64,000 bases of DNA from Cunninghamella blakesleeana (taxonomy: Eukaryota > Mucoromycota > Mucoromycetes > Mucorales > Cunninghamellaceae): assembly GCA_017871115.1 (NCBI GenBank), contig JAFCIZ010000008.1:62001-126000 (forward strand), written 5' to 3'. Made by a program: the position numbers and the translations under genes. The notes under the pieces were generated by a model. That model ran no database searches and was not told where the DNA came from. It saw only the letters and a list, made by a program, of their open reading frames with translations. This document shows, piece by piece, positions 13,576 to 25,740 of the stretch (its first letter is position 1; each line of letters opens with the position of its first letter).

Positions 13576-15255
13576 ATGTATTTATTTCAAAGATTATTTT
13601 ATTCTAAATCAGCAGTAACACAAATTACTAAAAGTGAATTTTCTACCACTTCTGCTTTACTATCCAAAAGATCTCAACTACGTAAACCTAATATATCCAC
13701 TCTAACAAAACACTTAAAACCTGATGGATTGACTGGGAAACAACGAAGAGACGTATTACGTGAAAAACTAAAAACTAATAAACCTAAATCTAATCGTTCA
13801 CCTTATGTACCTGTTAAAAGAAGATTACAACCCATAGCATCTACAACTTCTGACATGATATTACCAACTGAAAATATAAAAGAATTATCTACGTTTTTAT
13901 CTAACCAAACGTTTAGCGATCTTGGATTACAGCCCAAAATACTTGAAGCCGTTACAGCATATTTAAGTCAACAACAACATATATCATCTAAAATAAAAAA
14001 TACAGCCACAACTGAAACAGAAACGACAATAGAAAATAATATCAAACCAACAGAAATCCAAGCCCTTTCTATTCCTAATTTAATTAACTCTACTACAAAA
14101 TACCAGCATTTTTTAATAGCGGCGGAGACGGGGTCTGGAAAAACGTTAGCCTATTTATTACCAGTGATTCAACAATTAATGATAGACGAACAAAAGCATC
14201 ATATTAAAAGAAGATTAGATCACCCAAGAAGTATTATTCTTGTTCCTACTAGAGAATTAGTGCAACAAGTTACCAAAACATGCAAAAGTTTATCGCATGT
14301 GGCTAAATTTAGATGTATAGGTATTGATCGATTATCTACTACTAAATTAAGTCAACAGTTAGCGACAGGGCCGGTTGACATGATTATTTCCACACCTACC
14401 ACCATGCAAACCTTAATTAAAAAGCATGTTATTTCCTTGGCAGATACAAAATATATGATTATGGATGAAGCGGATTCTTTATTTGATGCAGGATGGGGAG
14501 ACGAATGTAAATCATTAATTCACACGATTCAAAAAGTCAACTCAACTCAACAAGAAAAACAACAGCAAAATAAAAAGTTGAACAAAAATAATAAAACCAA
14601 TCATCAACAAGAGAAAATTATCATTGTTTCCGCCACATTACCTAAATCGGTACAATCTACTTTAAATCAGCTTTTCCCAACTTTATTGAAAATCACCACG
14701 CCTTCTTTACATAAATCACTACCTAATTTAAAGCAATCGTTTGTCGATTTACAACGGTTTAAAGGCAATCGTCAATTAGCATTATTGGAAATATTAAAAA
14801 AAAATATGGTGAAGGATGAAAAAATATTGATCTTTTGTAATACAAAAAAATCGGTAGAATTATTACAACATTGGTTACAATCTAAAAACGTACCTGCCTT
14901 GGCATTATATAAAGATGCTTTGATCAATCGTGAGGAAACTTTACAGCGCTTTAGTCAAAAATATAATACTAATGAAGATCTACATGATGATGATGATGAA
15001 GAAGAAAGAAAAGGAAAAGGAATGGATAATATTTTAATTAGTACAGATATTGCTTCAAGAGGAATTGATACAACTTTTGTAGATCATGTGATTTTATATG
15101 ATTTTCCAACTTCCATTGTAGATTATCTACATAGAGTAGGTAGGACAGCAAGAGCAGGTCAAGTTGGTAAATCTACTTCTTTAATTGGTCGTAAAGATAG
15201 AATGATGGCCGATAGGATTAAAAGGTCTATACGTGAAGGCACTATTATGACTTAG
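13576..15255 (+). CDS. MRH4: DEAD-box RNA helicase, probably mitochondrial (Mrh4-like)
   Basis: Single-exon gene, 559 residues, matching the length of yeast Mrh4 (561), a mitochondrial large-subunit ribosome assembly helicase. Motifs in order: an upstream phenylalanine region FSDLGLQPKI and Q-motif region PTEIQALSIP, Walker A AETGSGKT (about 183-190), PTRELVQQ, STPTTM, DEAD at about 297-300 (MDEADSLFD), SATLP, IFCNTKKS, STDIASRGIDT and HRVGRTARAG (about 518-527). The first 37 residues (MYLFQRLFYSKSAV...) are rich in Arg, Ser and hydrophobics with no acids until residue 21, a plausible mitochondrial presequence. Low-complexity Gln/Asn/Lys and Asp/Glu insertions sit near residues 325-345 and 470-485. 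The helicase class is certain; the Mrh4 orthology rests on length, presequence and overall layout. Confidence 0.88.
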   Translation: MYLFQRLFYSKSAVTQITKSEFSTTSALLSKRSQLRKPNISTLTKHLKPDGLTGKQRRDVLREKLKTNKPKSNRSPYVPVKRRLQPIASTTSDMILPTENIKELSTFLSNQTFSDLGLQPKILEAVTAYLSQQQHISSKIKNTATTETETTIENNIKPTEIQALSIPNLINSTTKYQHFLIAAETGSGKTLAYLLPVIQQLMIDEQKHHIKRRLDHPRSIILVPTRELVQQVTKTCKSLSHVAKFRCIGIDRLSTTKLSQQLATGPVDMIISTPTTMQTLIKKHVISLADTKYMIMDEADSLFDAGWGDECKSLIHTIQKVNSTQQEKQQQNKKLNKNNKTNHQQEKIIIVSATLPKSVQSTLNQLFPTLLKITTPSLHKSLPNLKQSFVDLQRFKGNRQLALLEILKKNMVKDEKILIFCNTKKSVELLQHWLQSKNVPALALYKDALINREETLQRFSQKYNTNEDLHDDDDEEERKGKGMDNILISTDIASRGIDTTFVDHVILYDFPTSIVDYLHRVGRTARAGQVGKSTSLIGRKDRMMADRIKRSIREGTIMT

Positions 15256-15276
15256 AGAAAAAAAAAAAGGAAAGAT

Positions 15277-15329
<53 letters not shown>

Positions 15330-16042
15330 TTCTATTAATATGTATAAACTATATATATATAAAATAAAATAAAATTAGACATACATAAAAAAAACGTGAT
15401 ATATTAATAAAAAAAAAACTTGTGTATAGGTTATACGTGTATATATATATAGGTTACTATTATTTTTTTAAGGGACGAATAAGAATGCTTTTAAAATAAA
15501 GTTCAGCTTTTTATCAATCCAACACATGTTTTTTTTATCTACTTGGTTGTACGAACCTTGCAGTCAATCAATCACATATTATATTAATATTTGAATCTCA
15601 GGCATTAAAAGATGTGTGTACATATAGTAGAGATCAAAGTGTAATTTTTTATTAACAGTAAAAAGTATAATATAAAATAAAAAAAATATATAAACATGAA
15701 ATAAATATATATAAGCATAGATAATTAAAATATAAAGGGATTGAAAAAAAAAAAAAAATACATAGGTAATTGTTATTGCTAGTGTTGATATCATTATTAT
15801 TAAATTGTTGTTGTTGCTGTTATTATTATTGAATCATTATCATCATCATTATTAAAGTATAAAAGTTGTTGCTGTTATCATTATCATCATCATCATCATT
15901 GAATTGATATTACATAGTTGTTAATTGAATTGTTGTTATAGTATATAAAATAAAAATAAAAATAAAAAATAAACCGACAAGAATGAATCAAGTATAATTT
16001 TAAATAAATATAAAAAATTGAATGAATGAATGAATGAATGGA

Positions 16043-16077
<35 letters not shown>

Positions 16078-16135
16078 AAGGAGTGGATAAAAAAAAGGAT
16101 ATCATATTAAAAAATAAAAATAAAAATGAATAAAA
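15256..16135. other. 3' spacer with long (TA)n run and trinucleotide repeats
   Basis: About 880 bp after the helicase stop. It holds a (TA)n run of about 38 bp at 15283-15322, poly-A near 15747-15758, several short CAT/ATT trinucleotide runs at 15783-15900, a GAAT tetranucleotide run near 16018-16040 and a short (GA)n at 16060-16076. Small hydrophobic open frames on the minus strand here reflect the repeats and were not accepted as genes. Confidence 0.55.
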
Positions 16136-16369
16136 TTAAATACGTTCAGGTTCATCATCTATATCAAGACTTGGAAAAGAGACATAGTCTGTTTTGAAAG
16201 ACCAATCATGTTTTTCTTCATGCCAATTAGTAGATGTAGTTGATTGAATAGAATCAAAAGAAGTGGATCGCATCATCTTTTTATCTTGAGGTATTTTCTT
16301 TTTAGTATTATTATGTTGTTTAGAAGATGCCTTTTTGTTGGTAAAATCGGTCAAAAATTGTAACATCAT
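16136..16369 (-). CDS. Small uncharacterised protein, 77 residues
   Basis: Single open frame from ATG at 16369 to TAA at 16136. I do not recognise the family. The first half is basic and polar (KKASSKQHNNTKKK), the second half acidic with aromatic residues (HEEKHDWSFKTDYVSF, then SLDIDDEPERI). Composition is balanced and unlike the Phe/Ile/Tyr-rich junk frames of this AT-rich genome, which is the main reason to accept it. A second Met follows immediately, and another at position 32. It lies on the same strand as the next two genes but is not part of an operon. It could also be a terminal exon of a longer gene. Confidence 0.45.
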   Translation of the reverse strand: MMLQFLTDFTNKKASSKQHNNTKKKIPQDKKMMRSTSFDSIQSTTSTNWHEEKHDWSFKTDYVSFPSLDIDDEPERI

Positions 16370-17234
16370 TATTTCATTTAAGTTGAATAGTTTTTTTTAA
16401 TACGTAGAATTGGAGTGATAGTTAATGTTTAAAAAATAAAAAAAAATTGGATGATTAAAAGTGAAAGAAAAGAAAAGAAAAAGAAAATTAAAAAAAGAAC
16501 CTTTTTTATAATTTTAACTTTTTTTTTTAGAACCAAAAAAAAAAAAAAAATAGAAATGTCATTCTAAAAAAAACAAAAATCTACAGTGATCTTTTTTGTC
16601 GATCGTCCTTTTTTCTTCTCCTCCCTTAATTCTATAATGAAAAAAGTAACAAAAAAAATGAATCTGGACTCCTACTTGCAGCAGGATAATACCAATAAGT
16701 TGTCATTGTCACGTTTTACGTACTATTTTTGATTAGAACTTACTCCGATTGGAAAAAATGATATGGGGTTAAACCTTTTTTTCATAATTATTTTTAATTT
16801 TATTATTTCGCCAAGTACATATGATTTCCTTTCCCAGTCATCCGATTGCTTTTAAAAATATTGAATATACATATATTCTAATAATAAATTCAGATTTAAA
16901 AATAATTTATTTTAACATAAACTATTTTATAGTGCTAAAAAAATCATTTCTTTTTTTTTTTAATAGGAAATAAAAAAAAAAATGGATATTTTTTTTTTTT
17001 TTTTTTTGATTTTTTCTATTTTTCTGAAATTATGTCAATGTTTCTGATAGGTAGAGAGTGCGCGGAAACAATATTTTTTTTATGTTTTTCGGTTAATTTT
17101 TTTAAAACCCTGTGATGACGAAAAATAGCATTAAATTTTATTTTAAATGAATATGCAGAGATGATTAATATATAAAAGATGAGAGTAGATTGTATTAATA
17201 ACAATAATAGTACTAAACGTAAATATGTAACTAT
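16370..17234. other. Intergenic spacer, nothing firm
   Basis: About 860 bp, AT-rich with several poly-T and poly-A tracts (near 16540-16550 and 16990-17007). A 62-residue minus-strand open frame at 17016-17204 with a hydrophobic start was considered but has no other support. Confidence 0.5.
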
Positions 17235-17852
17235 TTAATCGTTTAATAAAAGGTAGACTATTTCAACAGGGACTAAAGTAGTAGTGGTGGTAGTCGTTAC
17301 AGTAGAATAATTTGGATGTCGATGATGATGATCATTTGATTTTTTAGATCTTTTTCTCTTATGTTCCTTTTCACCATCATAATCACTATTATTTTCTTTT
17401 TCAATTATTTCATTTGAATAAATAATATCTTTAATTTTTTCAATCCAAGTTGTGTCATCATCATCTATATTTTCATTATCGTCTAAACCATGTATCCATG
17501 AATGTCTTAATAAAGAAGGGAACCATTTTTCTTCCAAAGAACTCGTATCGTCATCGTCGTCGTTGTCGTCTGAATTATAGTCTTCCCCACTAAGATCTGT
17601 GTCTTCATTTTCATCTTGAGATGGACTTTCAATATCGCTAATAATATCGTACTCACTTGGGACGGATAACATTCTTGGTGTTAAAGTAGGGTCAAAAATA
17701 CTATTGTTGCCAGCTAAAAGAATGCCTACTTCACCATCATCAAGTTCTCGTATTCTAACCGACGAATTGGTATAAATATTACCTTCTTCATCTTGATATT
17801 CTGTCGAATAACTTTCATAATGATATCCCTTTGATATTGTATTTTCATCCAT
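17235..17852 (-). CDS. Uncharacterised acidic protein, 205 residues
   Basis: Single open frame, ATG at 17852, TAA at 17235. I do not recognise a domain. The N-terminal third is ordered-looking (VRIRELDDGEVGILLAG, TLTPRMLSVPSEYDII). The middle is very acidic with runs of Asp and a WFPSLLRHSWIHGLDD stretch of possible helix. Next comes a basic patch KRKRSKKS, a possible nuclear localisation signal, with a histidine cluster, a run of threonines and a hydrophobic end. Codon use is like the neighbouring genes. The C-terminal Thr run could hide a splice site, so the last 20 residues are less certain. Expression alone would tell whether it is made; function unknown. Confidence 0.6.
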   Translation of the reverse strand: MDENTISKGYHYESYSTEYQDEEGNIYTNSSVRIRELDDGEVGILLAGNNSIFDPTLTPRMLSVPSEYDIISDIESPSQDENEDTDLSGEDYNSDDNDDDDDTSSLEEKWFPSLLRHSWIHGLDDNENIDDDDTTWIEKIKDIIYSNEIIEKENNSDYDGEKEHKRKRSKKSNDHHHRHPNYSTVTTTTTTTLVPVEIVYLLLND

Positions 17853-18030
17853 TATATATATTATATTTATATTTATATTATATTTATATTTATATATATC
17901 GTTTTTTTATGAATAAAAAGTAAACAAACAACAACAAAAAAAATTTTCTTTTTGGAAAAATAGATTTATATTTTTTTAAAAGCGCATAAAAACGGTGTTT
18001 AAAAAATGGGTTGAACCATTTCTTTTTTTT

Positions 18031-20804
18031 TTATTTAGGTTGTAATTTTAAACTAGAGAATTCATTCCATAAATCTTTGGTTGAAATAGTTTCTTGAATA
18101 GTATTACTACTTTCTTCTTTTGTTGTTATGTTTCGTTTTATGTGATCATCGTTATTTATTACTTTTTCTTCTTCTTTTACTATTTTTTCCAACATAAGAG
18201 TTTCACGAGCACATTTACATGCCATATCAAACGTACTTGGTAAATGATCAGATATAACACTTCGTTGGACTATAATTTCACTTGATACATTAATAGCATT
18301 GGTTTTTTTAATGACAACTCTTGTATCATGATCTGGCATAGGATCTAACCAAAATTGATAAATTTGTCCTGCTACAAATAACTAAAGAAAATATATATAT
18401 ATATATACAAAATAATAATAATAAATATTTATATTTCTTCATTTCCTTTTTTATATATTAATATAAAATTGTCTTACTCTTGGGTTTTCTTTGGATTTTA
18501 AACATCTTGCTCTAACTTTCTCTATACGCTCAAAAGCCTGTTTCCATCTATTATCCCCTAAAGCTTTTGGCCCAACCAGTTTTGTTGCTTCTACACTTGC
18601 AATAATTAACTCTTTGGCGGTCATCATACTTCCATAACTTAATTTACTAACGATATCATCTGCATACACAAAAGAATAGATGTGTTCCTATATATTTAAA
18701 AGAAAAAAGTAAAAATAATAATGATTTAATTAATTTTAATAACTATAAAATAATGAGCATATATATTATTACTTTATATGATTCAGCTAATTCTAAACTT
18801 AATCCACAAGCAGGGCCATATCCATAACATTTCAATGTAAAATCACCCATTTGTTTAAATTCCTCCAAATAATCCATGAGTAATATAGTCAATATTGAAG
18901 CTGTTGCTGCTCCCAAACTATGACCAACGATATATAACGCAGTTGTTGAATATTGTCTACAATAAGATAATAATTGAGGGGCAACCATTTTTAAAAACCA
19001 AACGGCAGATTCCTATTTATAAAAATTAATATATATAAATTAGATTTACTTGTCTTTTAAAACAAGTGTCTTTATTTTACCCATAATACGAACGTTATAT
19101 TTATTACCTTCATTCCTGAATGAACTATACCTCCTCTCCAAGGCTCATACGTACAAACCAAGTCAGTTAAAGTATCCGACACACTCTATCATTTTTTTTA
19201 GAAATAAAATAAAGAAAAGGAAATAAATAATATCTATTAATAAGCACATTTTTCTATTTTTACTTTTAATATTACTACTATTATTATTAAAATTAAATCC
19301 CCCAGCCACGCAGTACGAATATACATATATTACCCTAGTTTACCATAGTTCCACGGATAGATAAAACAATAGAATTGGTAGATCGATCATGAACAATAAA
19401 ATAGCTTGGACGAAACGCTTCTGTACTTCTAAAATTATAATCCAATAAATCATCTTCGAGAATAGATAGAGATTCTACCACCGATAATGCATCTGAGTTA
19501 CTTCGCCAACTGTCAGAAAATAGCCCATTACCACGACCTACATAATTTAACCCTTTCCAGCCATACGATGCCATAGCAAATTTCCAAAAATGACCAGCTA
19601 ATTCCACTTGCTTTAAATCCATAACAATTTCTTGTGAATGTTCTCTAGGTAATTGACCATAATACCTTTCTAATAAAGTATACCCGGATATAATTTGAAA
19701 ATTACTTAGTTCTAATCCTTGCCCCTGATATTAAAAAATTAAAAAAAAAAAAAAATAATAATAAAAATAATAAAAATAATAAAAATAATATATATATTTA
19801 ATATAAAAAAAAATAGTTATATATTTAATATATTAATTATTTAATTTATATATAAAAGTATATATATAATTATTTATATATAATTATTACTATTATTATT
19901 ATTACTTACAAACTGAGCCAATAATTTCCCAATAGCACGATATACTTGAGTTTTATCCTTTGCTTTTGCTTCCTCATTTGGCTTATTCATATCTGAGTTT
20001 GAATCATTCATTTCTTTAACTAACTTTAAATCATCATCATCATCAAGTACCACATCTTGACTTGATTCATCCATTTGTCCATTCTTATCATTATTATTAT
20101 TACTATTATTATTGTCAGATCTTGTCTTAGTTTGTAATAATAAATCAGATAATTTTTTAGGCAATTGATCATCGATTTCTTTTAAAACGACGTGGTGGTC
20201 ATCATGATGAATGGATTGAGCAATAGTTTGATACCGATAAGCCAAATGAATATGAAGAATCCCAAGATTGTTTTTCCCGGCTGCTTCCTGTCCTATGGTG
20301 GAACTTGCTCCTGATGATAATTGTTTGTCCCATATTTCATAATAATTGGTAAATGAAGGTGGCATCGTTTCTAATAAACAAATCCGAAACTCTGTTCTTC
20401 CTATATGTTTATCGGGTAACCAGTTATTATGTTCATATAAATCAAGTTGTAAAGTACTAAATAGTTGTGCATGAAAATCTACTTGGAATTCAAATACTTC
20501 TGTCCACTTTTGTTCATCCGATATCACTGTCTGTTTCTTTTGATCTAGTTGAAGAATATATAAAAAAGAAATATATAAATATAATAATAAAAAATTAATG
20601 CTTCTACATATTGCTTTATATATATATATATATATATCTGTGTTTATATTTTATTCATTTTACCCCCCAAGGTAATTAAAAAATATGGTTTCTTTAGAGG
20701 AATTTTATTTAATATACAATCTAATATCTTCAACTACATAAAATAAAAAAAAGGAAAAATAAACTTTTAGCAAAATATAAATTAATAATAAATTGTTGGG
20801 GTTG

Positions 20805-20840
<36 letters not shown>

Positions 20841-20915
20841 TAATATTACTTTAAGAACCCCTTGAGGTACCAACTCCTCTTCCACAGAAATATCGTTAGT
20901 GCCTTGATTAAACAT
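18031..20915 (-). CDS. C2-domain class 3 lipase (sn1-specific DAG lipase-like)
   Basis: Eight exons on the minus strand: 20915-20850, 20733-20664, 20544-19910, 19724-19344, 19185-19108, 19012-18773, 18687-18478, 18381-18031; 676 residues. An N-terminal C2 domain (PYFLITLGDQKK ... LDLYEHNNWLPDKHIG) is followed by an acidic Asn-rich linker and an alpha/beta-hydrolase lipase domain. Visible catalytic parts are SIRGTM (oxyanion side), the nucleophile elbow GHSLG with Ser at about 442, Asp in YADDIVSKLSYGS (about 500) and a probable His in SDHLPSTFD (about 606). All splice phases close correctly and rebuild RGTMSVSDTLTDLV across exons 4-5. A C2 plus Lipase_3 layout suggests calcium-dependent binding to membrane and hydrolysis of diacylglycerol or phospholipid. 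The 5' end is uncertain: see the candidate upstream exon at 22193-22243. Confidence 0.9.
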
Positions 20916-21995
20916 TAATATAAATTCATTATAAAAAAAAAAGTAAAGGAAAAAGTGAAAATTAAAAAATTAAAAAAGTGTGGCGGCGTATAAAATATAT
21001 TAATTTTTTTCACTAAGATTTATATATCCAAATTTGGAAAGCGTTTCCAGTAAAACAATTCTTTCTTATATCAACTAAACTTTTTTTTAGCATTAGAATA
21101 AATCGTTTTATTATTAAAAAAATCTTATCATGTTTTAACTTTTTATTATTTATATTTAAAGCAATATTTTATTTGACAAAGTGTAAATAAAATATACAAT
21201 ATCTTTTGAAAATAAGTTTTTGAAAGAGTATATGGATATAATATATATATATATATATATATACTTGTATTTTATGATTATCTTGTAACTTATAAATACA
21301 TCAATTTATTTAATAAGCTCAACCTATTCACACCTTTTATTACTGAACAAAGCAATTTCCTTATTGGAAACAAACCTTTTTTTCCCTTTCCTTTTTTTTT
21401 GTTTTTTTTTTGTTTTTTTCAATTAAAGTTCGTTTTACGGAGAACTTTAATATATAAATTTTTAGGACAATGAACCAAAAAAAATATAATAATAATCAAA
21501 AGTGGATGATACACGGGATATATATAGTATACATATATATATATACATATATATATATAACTATTTGGTTTAAATATTAAAAAAAAAAAAAAAAGAAAAT
21601 TGAATCACTGATTACCATTCTATATTAGTAAATATTACAATTTTTTTTTTTTTCTTTGTATGAAATATTATAAAATGGTATTAATAAAAAAATCATGAAT
21701 CCCTATTTTAACTATATAAATTTATCTAAATAAAAACAAATATAATAAATAAATAAATCGCTTTTTAATTATAAAAAAAAGAAATCGTTTTAATATAAAT
21801 CTTTTTTTTTTTATGTACGCAAAGTTGATTTCGGAATTTAAGAACCACATCATTATGTAGCTTTATTATTGATAATACTACTTGTCAATTAAGTTGAATA
21901 ATAAATAGTATATATATATATATATATATATATAAATTATAAACCTTGATAATAAAATAAAATAAAAAGTCGAGGGATTTTAATAAATATATATT

Positions 21996-22026
<31 letters not shown>

Positions 22027-22641
22027 TCAAAGAAAACGATCTTTTCAACGAAAAAAAAAAAAAAAATTAAATAAAAGTATAGAGATTAAGTAATATAAAC
22101 TATTATGCAAACAAAAAACAGACAAAAAAATACAAAAAAAACCCTCCCTTTTTTTTTTTTTAATATAACAAATTGATTATTTAAACTTACCCTTATTTTT
22201 TAATAAATCAATGCCTGTGGTTTTCCAAAGGGAAGTGACGATATCCTATATTTGGAAAAGTCTCTATTTTTTTATTGTATTCAATTATACCCAAAGTAAT
22301 ATATATTTACGCTTTGTTGTCTTATCTAAACGGTTACTTTTTTAAGGAGTCTGTGTGTGATCTGTTAACTTTTGACATTTATTTAATTCTTTTTTATTTT
22401 TCACTTTTTTTTTATTCTTTTCTTTTCTTTTTCTTTTCCCTTTCCTTTTTTTATTTTATCTTATATTTTTAAAAAATTTTGAAGAATTGATTTCTTTTAA
22501 TTTTTTTTATTATTTATTTTGTATAAAGTTTTTTTTTTCTTTACTATTATTAAATATTATTATTTCTTCATTCATTTATTTATACAAATAGATATATAAA
22601 CATTAGTAGATATATATATATATCTTTTTTTATTTATTTAT
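20916..22641. other. Divergent promoter region between lipase and RhoGAP genes
   Basis: About 1.7 kb, dominated by (TA)n runs (near 21240-21262, 21911-21933, 21990-22024) and A/T homopolymers. Pyrimidine-rich DNA at 22380-22460 and a TATA-rich stretch at 22590-22624 precede the RhoGAP ATG. The only coding-like piece is a short minus-strand exon candidate at 22193-22243, listed separately. Confidence 0.55.
22193..22243 (-). other. Candidate upstream coding exon of the lipase gene
   Basis: On the minus strand, an ATATAG acceptor is followed by a clean open stretch reading DIVTSLWKTTGIDLL then KNK, ending in phase 1 at a strong GGTAAGT donor. If it is spliced to an AG inside the annotated first lipase exon (just before the ACTAACGATATT segment, near 20908), the reading continues as GTNDISVEEELVPQGVLK with no stop. 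The implied intron is about 1.3 kb, much longer than others here, and I could not find a fitting first exon with an ATG. It may belong to the lipase, to another gene, or be chance. Confidence 0.3.
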
Positions 22642-25327
22642 ATGTCAGCAGTAACTTCACCAGTAGCAAATTCACCATCCACAGTTTCATCTTATGTTTC
22701 ATATTCAGACATGGAACAACAATCTCATGATCACCCTCTTTCGCCTAGATTAGTCGCCAATATACAGCCTATAGCATCCTCCTCCACACCGCTACCACCA
22801 AAAAGATCTGTATCACCTGACATAAATGAAATGACGATAGAAGAATTAAAAAAGGATTTATTAGATACTAAAATTCGTTTAAAAGAATTACAAGTAAAAT
22901 CAAATAAGTATAAGGTAAGCAATATAGTCTCATCCTACAGCTAAAATGTATATACTTTCATATATTGATTACTCATTTTTTTTACCAAATTTTATTTTAC
23001 CTTCAGTTGCTATTACAAAAAGACCATGACGAAAAGGAAGCTATGGTTCAAAAATTAAAGGAAAACTTGGGCTTAACAGCCGAAATGTTTAATACTATAG
23101 ATGGAGATTTAAAAGAATCATGTTTTCAATTGATCAAACATAGAGATACAATTTTTAAAGAAATTCAAAAATTTGAAAAATCACATAAAATGTATGTAAA
23201 CTAAAAATAGAAAGTAAAAATAAGAATGAGAGTATTAATCTTTTTATATATATTTATATTTATTTCTGAATAATAGTAAAACCATCCAACCTGTTTTAAA
23301 AAAAGCATATGATATTCAATTAGCGTCCATACAAAAAGAGATTACAGCATCGCAGCAAATTGTAACTAAATTAAATACTGAACGGGATAACATTATTGAA
23401 GAAATGGTGTTATTGAATACCAAAAATGCTGAATTAAATAATATGAATAATGATTTATCAAGACATATAGCCTGTAGAGAAAGTGAAGTACAAGCATTCA
23501 TGGCGGGTACCTATTTTGTTAATCAACATAATCAACAACAACTATACCGTCACCACGGCGGTATCACATCTTCTTCGGAAACCTCCAGTACCAATCCTTC
23601 TATATCCACACCTGCCAGTCCTAATTTTACTATTGAACCTTCTATTTCAACTTCTTCTTCTAATAAAGATAATAATAGACAAAGTCGTCGAGCAAGTGCC
23701 AACTTACCATCTTCCAACCAATCCAACTTATTACCACAACCAACACGTCCTAATTCTTCCGACTTGAAAAAGTTTCAATTTAAAAATAAAAGTATGTTTG
23801 CTGGTCTTCAAACAACTAAATCACCTAATAATAATGATAACAATAAAAAGAAAAAGAAAGAAGAAAATAATATTAATATCAACACCAACACCAATAATAA
23901 TGAAGATAATATTAAAATAAAAGATCTTGTTGATGAAGATAAACGTCACCAATTTCAACAACAACAACTTCAAGCTATCCTTACCATGGAAAAAATAAAA
24001 ACAATAGGCCATCACCAATTTGCTGAAACCAAGTTTTTAAGACCAACTAAATGTGAAATATGTCATGAAAAAATGTGGAGAACAAGTGAATTAAAGTGCC
24101 AAGGTAAAAAAGGGATTTATTTTATTTATTTAATAATAATAAAAAAAAAAAAAGGGAAAGAGAAAGAAAGAGAAAGGGGAAATGATCGAAAAAACTAGTT
24201 TTTTTATTAATTTTTAAACCCCCGCTTTTTTTTTTAATATAATGAATATTATGCAGCTTGTTCTATGGTTTGTCATTGTAAATGTGCTACTATGATTGTT
24301 GAACCTTGTAAAAATGCCTCTGCTTTACATGTTAAATTACCCTCTAAACCACAAAGTAAGTGTGGATAAATTTAAAGATATATAAAAAGAATAAATCAAG
24401 TATATATATATATATATATGCTAAAGCAGTTGTAATTAATTGAATTTACTCTTTTATTTATTTTCGTATATTCTAGAATCTATGTTTGGTACTGACCTTG
24501 CATTACAAGTTAAAAGTGAAAATAGACAAATCCCTTATATTGTTCAATGTTGCATTGAAGCTGTTGACCAGCGAGGACTTGATATGGAAGGCATTTATCG
24601 AAAGTCAGGTGGATCAAGCCAAATGAAATTAATTCAACAAAACTTTGATAATAATGAAAAAATCGATTTAACCGATGCTACCAAATGGAGTGATCTTTGT
24701 GCTATTACAAGTGTTTTAAAACAATATTTTAGATCACTTCCTAATCCTTTATTTCCTTTCGAATTTTATAATTCTATGATGCAAGCTATTGGTAAGTTTT
24801 TGTGAAAATATATTTCATCTTTAAAAATAATCGTTACCGTCATATTTACCTTTTTTATTATTATTATTTTTTACTAGATTGTCATGATATTAATGAACGT
24901 ATTGACCAATTAAGAAATGTATTAAGTACAATGCCAAAAGAAAATTATATGACAATTCGTTATTTAATGGAACATTTGGAAAGGTAATATACATAAACAT
25001 AAATAAATATATATAGACATATAATAAAAAAAATTATCCTTGATTATTAATTTTTATAAATATATATTATCATTATTATTTATTAGAGTTCAAAATAATA
25101 GCCGATATAATTTGATGGTGCCAAAAAATATAGCCACAGTATTTGCCCCATCCTTAATCCGTCATCCTGATGAAATGCGTGATATAGCTGAAATGAATCA
25201 TAAAATTCATGTGATGAGCTTTATTCTTCAATATAGAAAGGAATTATTCGATACTCTACCTCCATTACCACCAAAAACAACCTCACCTACCACCACCACC
25301 AACACCTCTACAACAATTGCCCGATAA
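22642..25327 (+). CDS. Rho GTPase-activating protein with coiled coil and C1 domain
   Basis: Seven exons: 22642-22914, 23007-23191, 23277-24103, 24257-24355, 24477-24791, 24878-24983, 25087-25327; 681 residues. Residues about 70-220 are heptad-rich and likely a coiled coil (TIEELKKDLLDTKIRLKELQ ...). A low-complexity Ser/Asn/Thr linker follows. A C1 (phorbol-ester/DAG-type) zinc finger starts at about 397 with HHQFAETKFLRPTKCEICH and is completed by exon 4 (VCHCKC ... EPC). The RhoGAP domain spans about 464-660: the arginine finger lies in GIYRKSGG (Arg about 502), with LKQYFRSLPNPL and MVPKNIATVFAPSL also visible. A Pro-rich tail ends the protein. The domain combination implies a membrane- or lipid-recruited regulator of Rho/Cdc42 and cell polarity. 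Which GTPase it acts on cannot be read from sequence. Confidence 0.92.
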
Positions 25328-25483
25328 TTTTTTTTTCTATTTCCTATCTATTTTATATACTTATTTATTTATTTATTTATTTTATAATGTTTTTATACGA
25401 GTTTTACTATTACTTTATTTTTTACCTCTTTCTACATCTACCGCTATTATTATATTTTAATTCATTAATTATCGTAATAATAG

Positions 25484-25522
<39 letters not shown>

Positions 25523-25740
25523 TAATTATTATTCATATAAATAAAAATTACTGTAAAGTCTTTCATTAATAATAATATAATAATCTGTCTTTACATTTAT
25601 TTGTTTATTTTAATCTTGTATAATATATTTATTACTATTAAGATAACCGTAATATGCCGTTATTCGCTAATATATAAAAAAAGAAAAAGAAAAAAAAGAT
25701 CCAATATACAAAGTTTTAATCTATTATCTTTCCTTTCCAT
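25328..25740. other. Convergent 3' spacer between RhoGAP gene and SEC16
   Basis: About 410 bp of AT-rich DNA with an ATTT repeat near 25364-25381 and a (TA)n run near 25493-25517. Nothing gene-like. Confidence 0.6.

Noticed and set aside
15783..15900. Trinucleotide-rich block (CAT/ATT) that looks repeat-array-like
   Set aside because: No regular repeat-spacer structure; simple low-complexity DNA, not a CRISPR or satellite array.
17016..17204. 62-codon minus-strand frame with a hydrophobic start resembling a signal peptide
   Set aside because: Short, no family resemblance, and the hydrophobic start is what T-rich DNA commonly encodes here.
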